NCBI GenBank assembly: GCA_014879765.1
Contig: JACSRL010000152.1
Span: forward strand, 1 to 6,025
Length of the DNA: 6,025 nt
Source of the DNA: Anaerolinea sp.
Lineage (GTDB): Bacteria > Chloroflexota > Anaerolineae > JAAEKA01
Direction of reading: 5' to 3'
The notes under the pieces were generated by a model that was not told the DNA's origin, did not search any database, and saw nothing but the letters and a program-made list of their open reading frames with translations. Positions 1 through 5,114 of the stretch are shown here, piece after piece (the stretch's first letter is position 1; the number at the start of each line of letters is the position of its first letter). Position numbers and translations under genes: made by a program.

Positions 1-372
1 CACCTGGACAAGGGCCAGTCCACCGGCTCCCACCCCTACGCCGCCGGCCTGCGCTGGAGTCTTGATCTGAGTCAGCCGCGGGGCCAGCGCTTTGCCAGCG
101 TGCAGGTGCAGGACAAGACCAGCGGCCAATGGCAGGCACTGGAGCCGCAGCGGCGCTACGTGCTGGTCACCAGCGACTACCTGGCCAGCGGGCGCGACGG
201 CTACGCCACCCTGGCCGCCGCCAGTCGCGGGGACAGCACGGTCAACACCTACCAGCTCTACACCCAGACCTTTGTGGACGACATCGTGGCGCGCGGCACG
301 CTGACCCGGCCAGCCGGCGGCGAGATGTCGCACCAGCAGGTGACCACGCGCGACGGGCGGCGCTTGCCGTGA
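1..372 (+). CDS. 5'-nucleotidase / UshA-like metallophosphoesterase, C-terminal end (partial)
   Basis: Only the last 123 residues are present; the start and the N-terminal metallophosphatase domain lie left of the window. The visible part matches the 5'-nucleotidase C-terminal domain, which binds the nucleoside part of the substrate. A core near residues 53-68 reads YVLVTSDYLASGRDGY, equivalent to the NFNATGGDGY segment of E. coli UshA. Here Tyr60 takes the place of the adenine-stacking Phe, and Asp66 is the conserved Asp. Downstream, NTYQLYTQTFVDDIVARG resembles the family's last helix. Family members hydrolyse nucleotides, UDP-sugars or NAD in the periplasm, feeding nucleoside and phosphate salvage. 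Exact substrate and any signal peptide cannot be judged from this fragment. The reading frame is open from base 1 to the TGA at 370-372, and two hairpins follow it. Confidence 0.85.
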   Translation, partial: HLDKGQSTGSHPYAAGLRWSLDLSQPRGQRFASVQVQDKTSGQWQALEPQRRYVLVTSDYLASGRDGYATLAAASRGDSTVNTYQLYTQTFVDDIVARGTLTRPAGGEMSHQQVTTRDGRRLP

Positions 373-402
373 GAAGGTTTCGGGGTTTGCCAAAGGCGGT
401 CG

Positions 403-427
403 CGGGCCGGAGGTGGCCCGGATTTTC
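403..427 (+). terminator. Possible intrinsic terminator after the nucleotidase gene
   Basis: A perfect 6-bp GC-only stem, CGGGCC (403-408) with GGCCCG (415-420) and loop GGAGGT, is followed by GATTTTCT. It starts 30 bases past the nucleotidase stop. The T-tract is short (four T), so it may be weak alone; it may act together with the second hairpin just downstream. Confidence 0.45.
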
Positions 428-431
428 TGAC

Positions 432-521
432 CGACCCCCTGGGTCATTTTTCACCACTTTTCCGCTATTTTTCGGCTCCAGCCAGCGTCAAATGGTCAGT
501 TCAAGCTCATGAATCAGGAGT
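432..521 (+). repeat. Intergenic direct repeat, copy A (about 90 bp)
   Basis: This copy pairs with 2454-2542 in the same orientation. In order it has CGACCCCCT (432-440), three T-tracts (447-451, 458-461, 468-472), the 19-mer CAGCCAGCGTCAAATGGTC (479-497) that is identical in both copies, and GAATCAGGAGT (511-521), also identical. From 468 to 521 the copies align without gaps at 45 of 54 positions; the upstream T-rich part is conserved in layout rather than in exact bases, with one indel. It lies between the nucleotidase stop and the cupin gene. It has no transposase and no obvious terminal inverted repeats. I do not recognise the family; a genome-wide dispersed intergenic repeat is the simplest reading. 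Confidence 0.7.
433..451 (+). terminator. Second small hairpin plus T-run, inside repeat copy A
   Basis: GACCC (433-437), loop CCT, and GGGTC (441-445) form a perfect 5-bp stem followed by ATTTTT (446-451). This is the shape of a short rho-independent terminator for plus-strand transcription leaving the nucleotidase gene. The left arm belongs to the conserved repeat, but the right arm GGGTC is absent from the other copy, so the hairpin is particular to this site. Confidence 0.45.
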
Positions 522-677
522 GAAATGCCTGCGTCACGACCGCTTCAGACTGCCAGAGTGGTTCGCCGCAACGGGTTGCATTCATTCCCGGTGTGGCGGA
601 GGATGCAGGTGAGTTCCGTCCGATATCCTTGGCAACGGAACTGTTCGACGAATCACATCACGCGGGACACGGTATGA
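516..677 (+). other. Candidate small ORF with ribosome site, ATGA-coupled to the cupin start
   Basis: AGGAG at 516-520, inside the conserved end of repeat copy A, lies 4 bases before an ATG at 525. That frame stays open for 50 codons and ends at TGA 675-677, which overlaps the preferred cupin ATG (674-676) as ATGA. The predicted peptide begins MPASRPLQTARVVRR and is basic, with no recognisable domain. Codon use is poor for this genome, with AGA, AGG and CGA codons and mixed third positions. It could be a leader peptide that couples translation into the cupin gene, but chance is quite possible. The rest of the 301-base gap 373-673 holds only the hairpins and the repeat. Confidence 0.2.
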
Positions 678-988
678 AGGTATTTCGCGGAAGCACGTTC
701 AAGGCCGATCGCGCCTGGGGCGCGGTCGATATTGCCAACATGGGCGGTGTCACCACCCGCCTCCACTGGACGGACCAGCCCTACAAGTGGCATGTCAACG
801 ACGGTGAGGAGGTTTTTGCCGTTCTCGCCGGGGTCGTGGAGATGCGGTTCCGCGACGAGACGGGCGCGGAGCAAAGCACGCTCCTGCAGAGCGGTGATGT
901 GTTCTACGCCTCCATCGGCACAGAACATGTGGCGCACCCGATCGGCGAGGCCCGAATTCTGGTGGTGGAACGCGAGGGCAGTGTCTGA
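674..988 (+). CDS. Small single-domain cupin protein
   Basis: The product is 104 residues if started at ATG 674. It is a single beta-barrel cupin, probably cytoplasmic, since no signal peptide is seen. Motif 1 is around residues 38-53, with His40, Asn42 and Glu46 followed by the VFAVLAG strand. The usual HxH pair is reduced to HxN. Motif 2 is GDVFYASIGTEHVAHP (74-89), with His85 as the likely metal ligand. A longer reading from GTG 593 adds 27 residues, but those codons have only about half G/C at third positions and precede the MKVFRGSTF start that fits my memory of this family. I therefore prefer 674, although its ribosome site is weak. Substrate and reaction are unknown: small cupins of this kind may bind a metal, a sugar or an aromatic ligand, or be regulatory. 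Confidence 0.8.
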   Translation: MKVFRGSTFKADRAWGAVDIANMGGVTTRLHWTDQPYKWHVNDGEEVFAVLAGVVEMRFRDETGAEQSTLLQSGDVFYASIGTEHVAHPIGEARILVVEREGSV

Positions 989-1100
989 ACCCCCGCGGGC
1001 GTTGCGCGGCACCAATGACCGCCGCCGCCGCCGCGCCTCCCGCTGCACCAACTTGGCCTGCGAATCGCCCCTACCGTCTGGCAAGACCGGCCAGATCCCG

Positions 1101-1835
1101 ATGCATGCCCGCCTCCCTTTCTTCATGAACATCCCAACGCTTCTCGCGCGAATTCTCACGCCCTTGCTGCTCGCCGCGACCTGGCCCGCCGCGGCCGCTG
1201 ACTTCATCGCCCCGCCGACTGGCGCCGGCCCGGCCGTCGTGGTGATTTCCGGCACAGGCAACCAGGCCCCGTACCGGTGGTACGCCGTGGACGTCGCCAG
1301 ACTGGGCTATGCGGTGGCGCTGGTTCCGGGCAAGGACGTGTGTTCCGCCAGTTCCAGCAGTTGCTCGAAGACCGACGCCGAGTCCGCCGAAAACCTGCAA
1401 AAGGCGATCACCGAACTGCAAGGCCAAAAGGACGTCACGCCCGGCAAGGTGGTGGTGATCAGCTTCTCGCTGGGCGGCGGCGGTGCGCTGGTGCATGCGG
1501 CGCCGATCTCAAAGCAGGTTGCGGGCGTCGTGGCCTACTACCCGAGCATCTCGAAGATCACTCGGCTTGACGACGTGGCGGCACGGGTGGCCGTCCCCAC
1601 GCTGATCCTCAGCGGAGAGAAGGACAAGTTCTTCGATTGCTGCCTGATCGATTCGATGCGCACCTTCGAATCAACGGGACGCGCGAAAGGCGCGCCGATC
1701 GAGCTGGTGGTCTATCCGAATGCCGATCATGGGTTCAACTTCGACGGCTCCCGGTATCGGCCAGATGATGGCGCCGACGCCTGGGAACGAACGAAAGTGT
1801 TTCTGGCCCGCGTGCTGCCGCTGCCGCTGAAATAG
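1101..1835 (+). CDS. Exported dienelactone-hydrolase-like alpha/beta hydrolase
   Basis: The product is 244 residues from ATG 1101, or 236 from ATG 1125; neither start has a good ribosome site. The N terminus is a Sec-type signal peptide, with hydrophobic stretch IPTLLARILTPLLLAA and a probable cut near the AAAAD at residues 30-34, so the enzyme should act in the periplasm. The remainder has an alpha/beta-hydrolase layout: strand AVVVISGTG (45-53), nucleophile elbow SFSLG with Ser123, SGEKD with Asp175, and NADHGFNF with His210 as the third triad member. The ADHGF ending is typical of the DLH family. DLH enzymes usually carry Cys or Ser in a GxCxG or GxSxG elbow; here the first Gly is Ser121. 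Cys81 and Cys88 flank a Ser-rich loop and could form a disulfide after export. The ester or lactone substrate is unknown. The 112-base gap to the cupin gene contains a five-fold CCG run (1019-1033) and no clear promoter. Confidence 0.85.
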   Translation: MHARLPFFMNIPTLLARILTPLLLAATWPAAAADFIAPPTGAGPAVVVISGTGNQAPYRWYAVDVARLGYAVALVPGKDVCSASSSSCSKTDAESAENLQKAITELQGQKDVTPGKVVVISFSLGGGGALVHAAPISKQVAGVVAYYPSISKITRLDDVAARVAVPTLILSGEKDKFFDCCLIDSMRTFESTGRAKGAPIELVVYPNADHGFNFDGSRYRPDDGADAWERTKVFLARVLPLPLK

Positions 1836-1927
1836 CGGAATCACAATCCGCCCGTCCGCACCCACCGATGTTCCACAGCAATCCGGCGTACCCGTGACCC
1901 CGTTGCGCCCGCTCCAGAAGTTGACCC

Positions 1928-2428
1928 ATGCACATTCGCCAGGCGCTCGCCGAAGAACACAGTTCTGTTGCCCAGGTGCTGCGCGCAGCCGCCGTCGATC
2001 TGGAGGCCCGGGGCCGGCCGCTGTGGAGCTCCGAAGAGACCAGCGAGGCTGCCGTACACGAGCACGTGCGACAGGGCCTGTACCACCTGGCCATTGATGC
2101 CGATGAAGGCCCGGTCGGGGTCTTCCGGTTCGAGTTTGACGACCGCATTTTCTGGCCCGAGATTCCCGAAGGTTCCTCCGCCTTCGTTCACAAACTGGCC
2201 GTTTGCCCCCAGCGGCAGGGCGGCAAGGTCGCACAGGCGCTGCTCAACCACGCATGTGCGCTGACGCGCCAGCATGGCCGCCGATTCCTGCGGCTCGACT
2301 GCATGGGAGGCAGGCCGGGACTCAAGGCTTTCTATCAGCGGTTCGGATTTCGGCACCACAGCGACCTGACGCTTCGGGGTCAGCTGTTTCATCGCTTCGA
2401 GTTCGACATGGAGCGCGCCGCTGCCTGA
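1928..2428 (+). CDS. GNAT family N-acetyltransferase
   Basis: The product is 166 residues, a normal length for a stand-alone GNAT enzyme, which moves an acetyl group from acetyl-CoA to an amine. The fold is readable: an N-terminal helix region rich in Ala and Glu (4-28), strands YHLAIDA and GVFRFEFDD (52-72), motif A at VHKLAVCPQRQGGKVAQALLNHA (87-109), then LRLDCMGGRPGLKAFYQRFGFRHHSD (121-146). The last part carries the usual LxxFYxxxGF signature of motif B. In the acetyl-CoA loop (Q/RxxGxG/A), aligning on AQALL puts Lys100 where the central Gly is expected, preceded by Gly98-Gly99. The acceptor (antibiotic, polyamine, peptide or other) cannot be named. No signal peptide is seen, so it should be cytoplasmic. 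Start ATG 1928 has only a weak AGAAG upstream (1916-1920). The stretch 1836-1927 shows no other gene. Confidence 0.88.
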   Translation: MHIRQALAEEHSSVAQVLRAAAVDLEARGRPLWSSEETSEAAVHEHVRQGLYHLAIDADEGPVGVFRFEFDDRIFWPEIPEGSSAFVHKLAVCPQRQGGKVAQALLNHACALTRQHGRRFLRLDCMGGRPGLKAFYQRFGFRHHSDLTLRGQLFHRFEFDMERAAA

Positions 2429-2453
2429 CCTGCCCACAGGCCCGGGCGTTGAT

Positions 2454-2542
2454 CGACCCCCTCGCCTGTTTTCCGCAAATTTTTCAGTTTTTTCGACCTC
2501 AGCCAGCGTCAAATGGTCTGTTTCAGCTATCGAATCAGGAGT
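2454..2542 (+). repeat. Intergenic direct repeat, copy B (about 89 bp)
   Basis: This is the second copy of the 432-521 repeat, in the same orientation. It has CGACCCCCT (2454-2462), T-tracts at 2469-2472, 2480-2484 and 2488-2493, the identical 19-mer at 2500-2518, and GAATCAGGAGT at 2532-2542. It starts 25 bases past the GNAT stop, in the 146-base region where the GNAT and MOSC genes converge. Copy A's terminator-like hairpin is missing here. It might serve as a transcript end for either gene, but no strong hairpin with T-run supports that. Confidence 0.7.
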
Positions 2543-2548
2543 TGATTC
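2532..2548. repeat. Short inverted repeat at the end of repeat copy B
   Basis: GAATCA (2532-2537) and TGATTC (2543-2548) form a perfect 6-bp inverted repeat around GGAGT. The left arm and centre are conserved in copy A, but the right arm is not (TGAAAT follows there). It is AT-rich with no T-run on either side, so it fits a binding site or a chance palindrome better than a terminator. Confidence 0.35.
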
Positions 2549-2574
2549 AGGCGCGGCGCACAGCGGCCAGGCGC

Positions 2575-3150
2575 TCAGCGCAGGTGTTTGACCCGCTTGG
2601 CACCAAAGGCCTCGGCGATACCCAGGGCGCGGCGGCCTGGAACCAGCGTGAAGGTCTGGCCGGCTTCGATGCTGCCGGGTTCGTCCACCGCCAGATAGAA
2701 ACCGCAGGCACCGGCGCGCACCATGTCACGCGCGGCCTGTGCGTAGCCCATGATGGCGTTGAACTTGTAGCAGGGCTCGCGCGGCGCCGTCACGCGCAGC
2801 ACGCAGTTGGGGAAGTGCAGCTCGTCCCCCACCCAGACCTGCGCCTCCAGCAGGCCTTGCAAGGTCAGGTTTTCGCCGGTGAAGCCGGGCGGCAGTTCTT
2901 CATCGAACAGGCTGGCGCCGTGTTCCTGCCGGCGCGCCCGCCAGTACGGCAGGTGCTCGGCCGGGCAGGCGTAGACCGCCTTGTCCGGGCCACCGTGCAC
3001 GCTGGGGTCGGCCTGCTCGTCACCCGCCAGCCCCATGCGCGTCAGGTTGACCGGGCCAGCCACCGCCCGCTTGCCGATGCCCGACAGCACGCGCCGCTCG
3101 CCCACCTGCAGCGGCCGGGCGAGGCCGATGTTCACGCTCAGGACGCGCAT
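2575..3150 (-). CDS. MOSC-domain protein, YiiM type
   Basis: The product is 191 residues from the ATG at 3148-3150 (MRVLSVNIG). An in-frame TTG at 3174 would add eight residues and bring the start up to the dctM stop; ATG is preferred because MOSC proteins often begin close to this strand, though neither start has a strong ribosome site. Counting from the TTG, conserved pieces are GLAGDEQADPSVHGGPDKAVYA (48-69, with HGG 60-62), PAEHLPYW (71-78), GENLTLQGL (100-108) and the PREPCYKF block with Cys135. The Cys is the key MOSC residue, linked in the superfamily to carrying sulfur or binding molybdenum cofactor. E. coli YiiM helps reduce N-hydroxylated bases. The gene is last in the minus-strand run after dctPQM, about 31 bases from dctM, so it is probably co-transcribed. 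A functional link with the transporter is only inferred. Confidence 0.87.
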   Translation of the reverse strand: MRVLSVNIGLARPLQVGERRVLSGIGKRAVAGPVNLTRMGLAGDEQADPSVHGGPDKAVYACPAEHLPYWRARRQEHGASLFDEELPPGFTGENLTLQGLLEAQVWVGDELHFPNCVLRVTAPREPCYKFNAIMGYAQAARDMVRAGACGFYLAVDEPGSIEAGQTFTLVPGRRALGIAEAFGAKRVKHLR

Positions 3151-3181
3151 GGGCTCGGTCACGTCGGGCTGCAAGGCCGGC

Positions 3182-4489
3182 TCAGCCCATCAGGTACTTC
3201 GGCAGCCAGGTGGCCAGTTCGGGAAACACGCACAGGATCAGGATGGACAGCACCATGCACATCATGAACGGGAACGCGCCCTTCAGGATGGTGGGCAGGC
3301 TGACGTCGGGCGTGATGCCGTTGATGACGAACAGGTTCAGGCCCACCGGCGGGGTGATCAGGCCCAGCTCCATGTTGATGGTCAGCACCACGCCAAACCA
3401 GATCGGGTCGAAGCCGGCGCCGATGATCACCGGCATCAGGATGGGCGTGGTCATCAAAATGATGGCTGCCGGCGGCAGGAAGCAGCCCGCCACCAGCAGC
3501 ATCAGGTTGATCGCTGCCAGCACCAGCCATTTGTTGACCTGCCATTCGGCAATCGCCGTGGCCACCGACTGCGTGACCTGCAGCGAACTCATCATGTAGC
3601 CGAACAGAATCGAGGTGCCGATGATCATCAGCAGCATGCCCGACTCGCGCAGCCCGTCGCGCAGGATGGCCCACAGGTCGGCCGGGCGCCAGACACGGTA
3701 GATCACCACCACCATCACCAGACACAGCGCCGCGCCCACGCCGGCCGCCTCTGACGGTGTGGCGATGCCGCCATAGAGCGCGTAGATCACGCCGACGATC
3801 ACCGCGATGAACGGCAGCAGCCGGGGCAGCAGTTCCAGCTTCTCTTTCATCGAATAGATGCGGTCCTTGTCTACCAGCACGGTGCCGCGCTTCCAGCTCA
3901 GGAACAGCGCCCAGGCCATGAACAGCACCGTGAGCAGCAGACCCGGGATGATGCCGGCCAGGAACAGCCGGCCGATGGAGGTCTCGCTGGCGATGCCGTA
4001 CAGAATCATCGTGATGCTGGGCGGAATCAGGATGCCCAGCGTGCCGCCGGCCGCGATGGCGCCGGTGGCCAGATCGGCGTCGTAGCCGCGCTTGCGCATC
4101 TCCGGAATGCCCATCTTGCCGATCGCCGCGCAGGTGGCCGGTGACGAGCCGGTGAGCGCCGAAAACAGCGCGCAGGCGCCGATGTTGCTGATCACCAGCG
4201 AGCCCGGAACCCGGTGCAGCCAGCGCGCCAGCGCCTCGTACAGGTCGCTGCCGGCGCGCGACGACGCCACCGCCGCGCCCATGATGATGAACATCGGCAG
4301 CGACACCAGCGTGAAGTCGCTCAGGCCAGCAAAGACCGTCTCCGGCACAAAGTGCACGCTGTTCCAGCCGTCAAAGATGAACATGAAGGCCAGCGCCACC
4401 GCGCCCAGCCCGAACGCGATGGGCATGCCGGTGGCCAGCAGCGCCGTGGTGACGGCGAAGATCAGCAGACCGATGACGAGTGGACTCAT
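3182..4489 (-). CDS. dctM: TRAP transporter large permease subunit
   Basis: The product is 435 residues, a full-length unfused DctM. It is hydrophobic throughout, with about a dozen membrane segments. Family landmarks are visible in order: GMPIAFGLGAVAL (21-33), LPMFIIMG (64-71), the ALTGSSPATCAAIG block (111-124), GGTLGILIPPSITMILYG (148-165), YGGIATPSEAAGVGA (239-253) and the second inverted-repeat counterpart ELGLITPPVGLNLFVING (374-391). DctM forms the transport path and moves the substrate inward, driven by an ion gradient (usually sodium). It works with the small subunit encoded just upstream and the binding protein before it. The ATG start at 4487-4489 is supported by GGAG on the minus strand (4497-4500), 7 bases away. 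No interruption is seen. Confidence 0.96.
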   Translation of the reverse strand: MSPLVIGLLIFAVTTALLATGMPIAFGLGAVALAFMFIFDGWNSVHFVPETVFAGLSDFTLVSLPMFIIMGAAVASSRAGSDLYEALARWLHRVPGSLVISNIGACALFSALTGSSPATCAAIGKMGIPEMRKRGYDADLATGAIAAGGTLGILIPPSITMILYGIASETSIGRLFLAGIIPGLLLTVLFMAWALFLSWKRGTVLVDKDRIYSMKEKLELLPRLLPFIAVIVGVIYALYGGIATPSEAAGVGAALCLVMVVVIYRVWRPADLWAILRDGLRESGMLLMIIGTSILFGYMMSSLQVTQSVATAIAEWQVNKWLVLAAINLMLLVAGCFLPPAAIILMTTPILMPVIIGAGFDPIWFGVVLTINMELGLITPPVGLNLFVINGITPDVSLPTILKGAFPFMMCMVLSILILCVFPELATWLPKYLMG

Positions 4490-4496
4490 GAAGACA

Positions 4497-4500
4497 CTCC
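4497..4500 (-). promoter_or_regulatory. Ribosome binding site of dctM
   Basis: GGAG on the minus strand, 7 bases before the dctM ATG, fixes the start at 4489. Confidence 0.6.
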
Positions 4501-4532
4501 AGGCGCACCGCGCCGCAGAAAGGAAAAGCGGA

Positions 4533-4546
4533 CGCGGCCCGCCGCG
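4533..4546 (-). other. Small hairpin between dctQ and dctM
   Basis: CGCGG (4533-4537) and CCGCG (4542-4546) form a 5-bp GC stem with a 4-base loop in the 70-base dctQ-dctM gap. On the minus strand it is followed, after a few bases, by the pyrimidine run CTTTTCCTTTCT. This may slow transcription or protect the mRNA end, but no uninterrupted T-run is present, so it is not called a terminator. Confidence 0.25.
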
Positions 4547-4559
4547 GACGAAACGGCGC

Positions 4560-5114
4560 TCAAGCCGCGCCTTTGGGCTCCAGCCCGAACGGCAGCTCGC
4601 GACCGGTGTAGACGAGCCAGATCTCGGCGCAGAACTGCAGGCACAAAACGGCCAGACCGACCGGCAGCGACAGGTACGGAATCCACAGCCGCGCGCGCCA
4701 GATCGATGGGGTGGTCAGCGTGCGCTCCCACGCCTCGTGCCACCAGGGCAGCGAGGCGTAGAAAAACAGCGCGCAGAACACCAGCGCCAGCGTGTAGCCG
4801 GTCAGGTGCAGCCAGCGCCGCGTGCCGCTGGCGGCCATGATGGGCCACACGTCCACCGCCACATGACCGCGCGTGAGCTGGATGTAGGGCGCGCCGATAA
4901 AGGTGGCTGCCACCAGCGAGAACGTGACGAACTCGGTCTGCCAGATCGACGACTGCCCGAGCACCGCCCGGGTGAAGACCATCTGGCACACCACCGCCAC
5001 GGACAGCAGGATCAGCCCAGCGGCAAAGACCCCCAACGCACGCGACACCGCGTGAATGGCCCGCACCCAAGCGGGCAGGTGCGCGCTGCCGGCCCGATGC
5101 GCGTTACTTGACAC
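4560..5114 (-). CDS. dctQ: TRAP transporter small permease subunit
   Basis: The product is 184 residues, typical for DctQ. Four membrane segments can be seen near residues 27-49, 61-78, 102-122 and 142-168. Between the second and third lies IQLTRGHVAVDVW (78-90), the conserved RGHxxVD feature of this family. DctQ joins the large subunit in the inner membrane and is needed for transport. The start is GTG at 5112-5114, inside the end of dctP, preceded by AAGG (minus strand, 5121-5124) with 6 bases spacing. The 11-base overlap with dctP suggests translational coupling. Hydrophobic character and charge pattern are normal, and no defect is seen. Confidence 0.93.
   Translation of the reverse strand: MSSNAHRAGSAHLPAWVRAIHAVSRALGVFAAGLILLSVAVVCQMVFTRAVLGQSSIWQTEFVTFSLVAATFIGAPYIQLTRGHVAVDVWPIMAASGTRRWLHLTGYTLALVFCALFFYASLPWWHEAWERTLTTPSIWRARLWIPYLSLPVGLAVLCLQFCAEIWLVYTGRELPFGLEPKGAA

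Noticed and set aside
1019..1033. Five-fold CCG run between the cupin and hydrolase genes
   Set aside because: Short and in GC-rich DNA; not enough to call a phase-variable tract.
1015..1128. 37-codon frame with an ATGA overlap onto the alternative hydrolase start at 1125
   Set aside because: No ribosome site, and an Ala/Pro-rich product driven by the CCG run; any gene beginning ATGA gives such an overlap by chance.
653..1261. 202-codon minus-strand open frame opposite the cupin and hydrolase genes
   Set aside because: It spans two plus-strand genes with recognisable motifs and has no family features of its own.
2440..2447. GCCCGGGC palindrome after the GNAT gene as a terminator
   Set aside because: The self-complementary 8-mer has no loop room and no directly following T-run, so it does not make a convincing intrinsic terminator.
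1841..2512. 223-codon minus-strand open frame opposite the GNAT gene
   Set aside because: Shadow of the GNAT coding frame; no domain and no ribosome site.
432..2548. Repeats as integron attC sites flanking gene cassettes
   Set aside because: The copies lack the paired inverted core sites (RYYYAAC and GTTRRRY) and an overall folded palindrome, and no integrase is in the window.
2203..3267. 354-codon plus-strand open frame across the GNAT end, repeat copy B and the MOSC gene
   Set aside because: It overlaps two well-supported genes in other frames, and the product resembles no family.
4092..5111. 339-codon plus-strand open frame opposite dctM and dctQ
   Set aside because: It is antisense to two clear TRAP genes, and its product is low-complexity (Gln, Arg, His rich) with no domain; long antisense frames are expected at this GC content.
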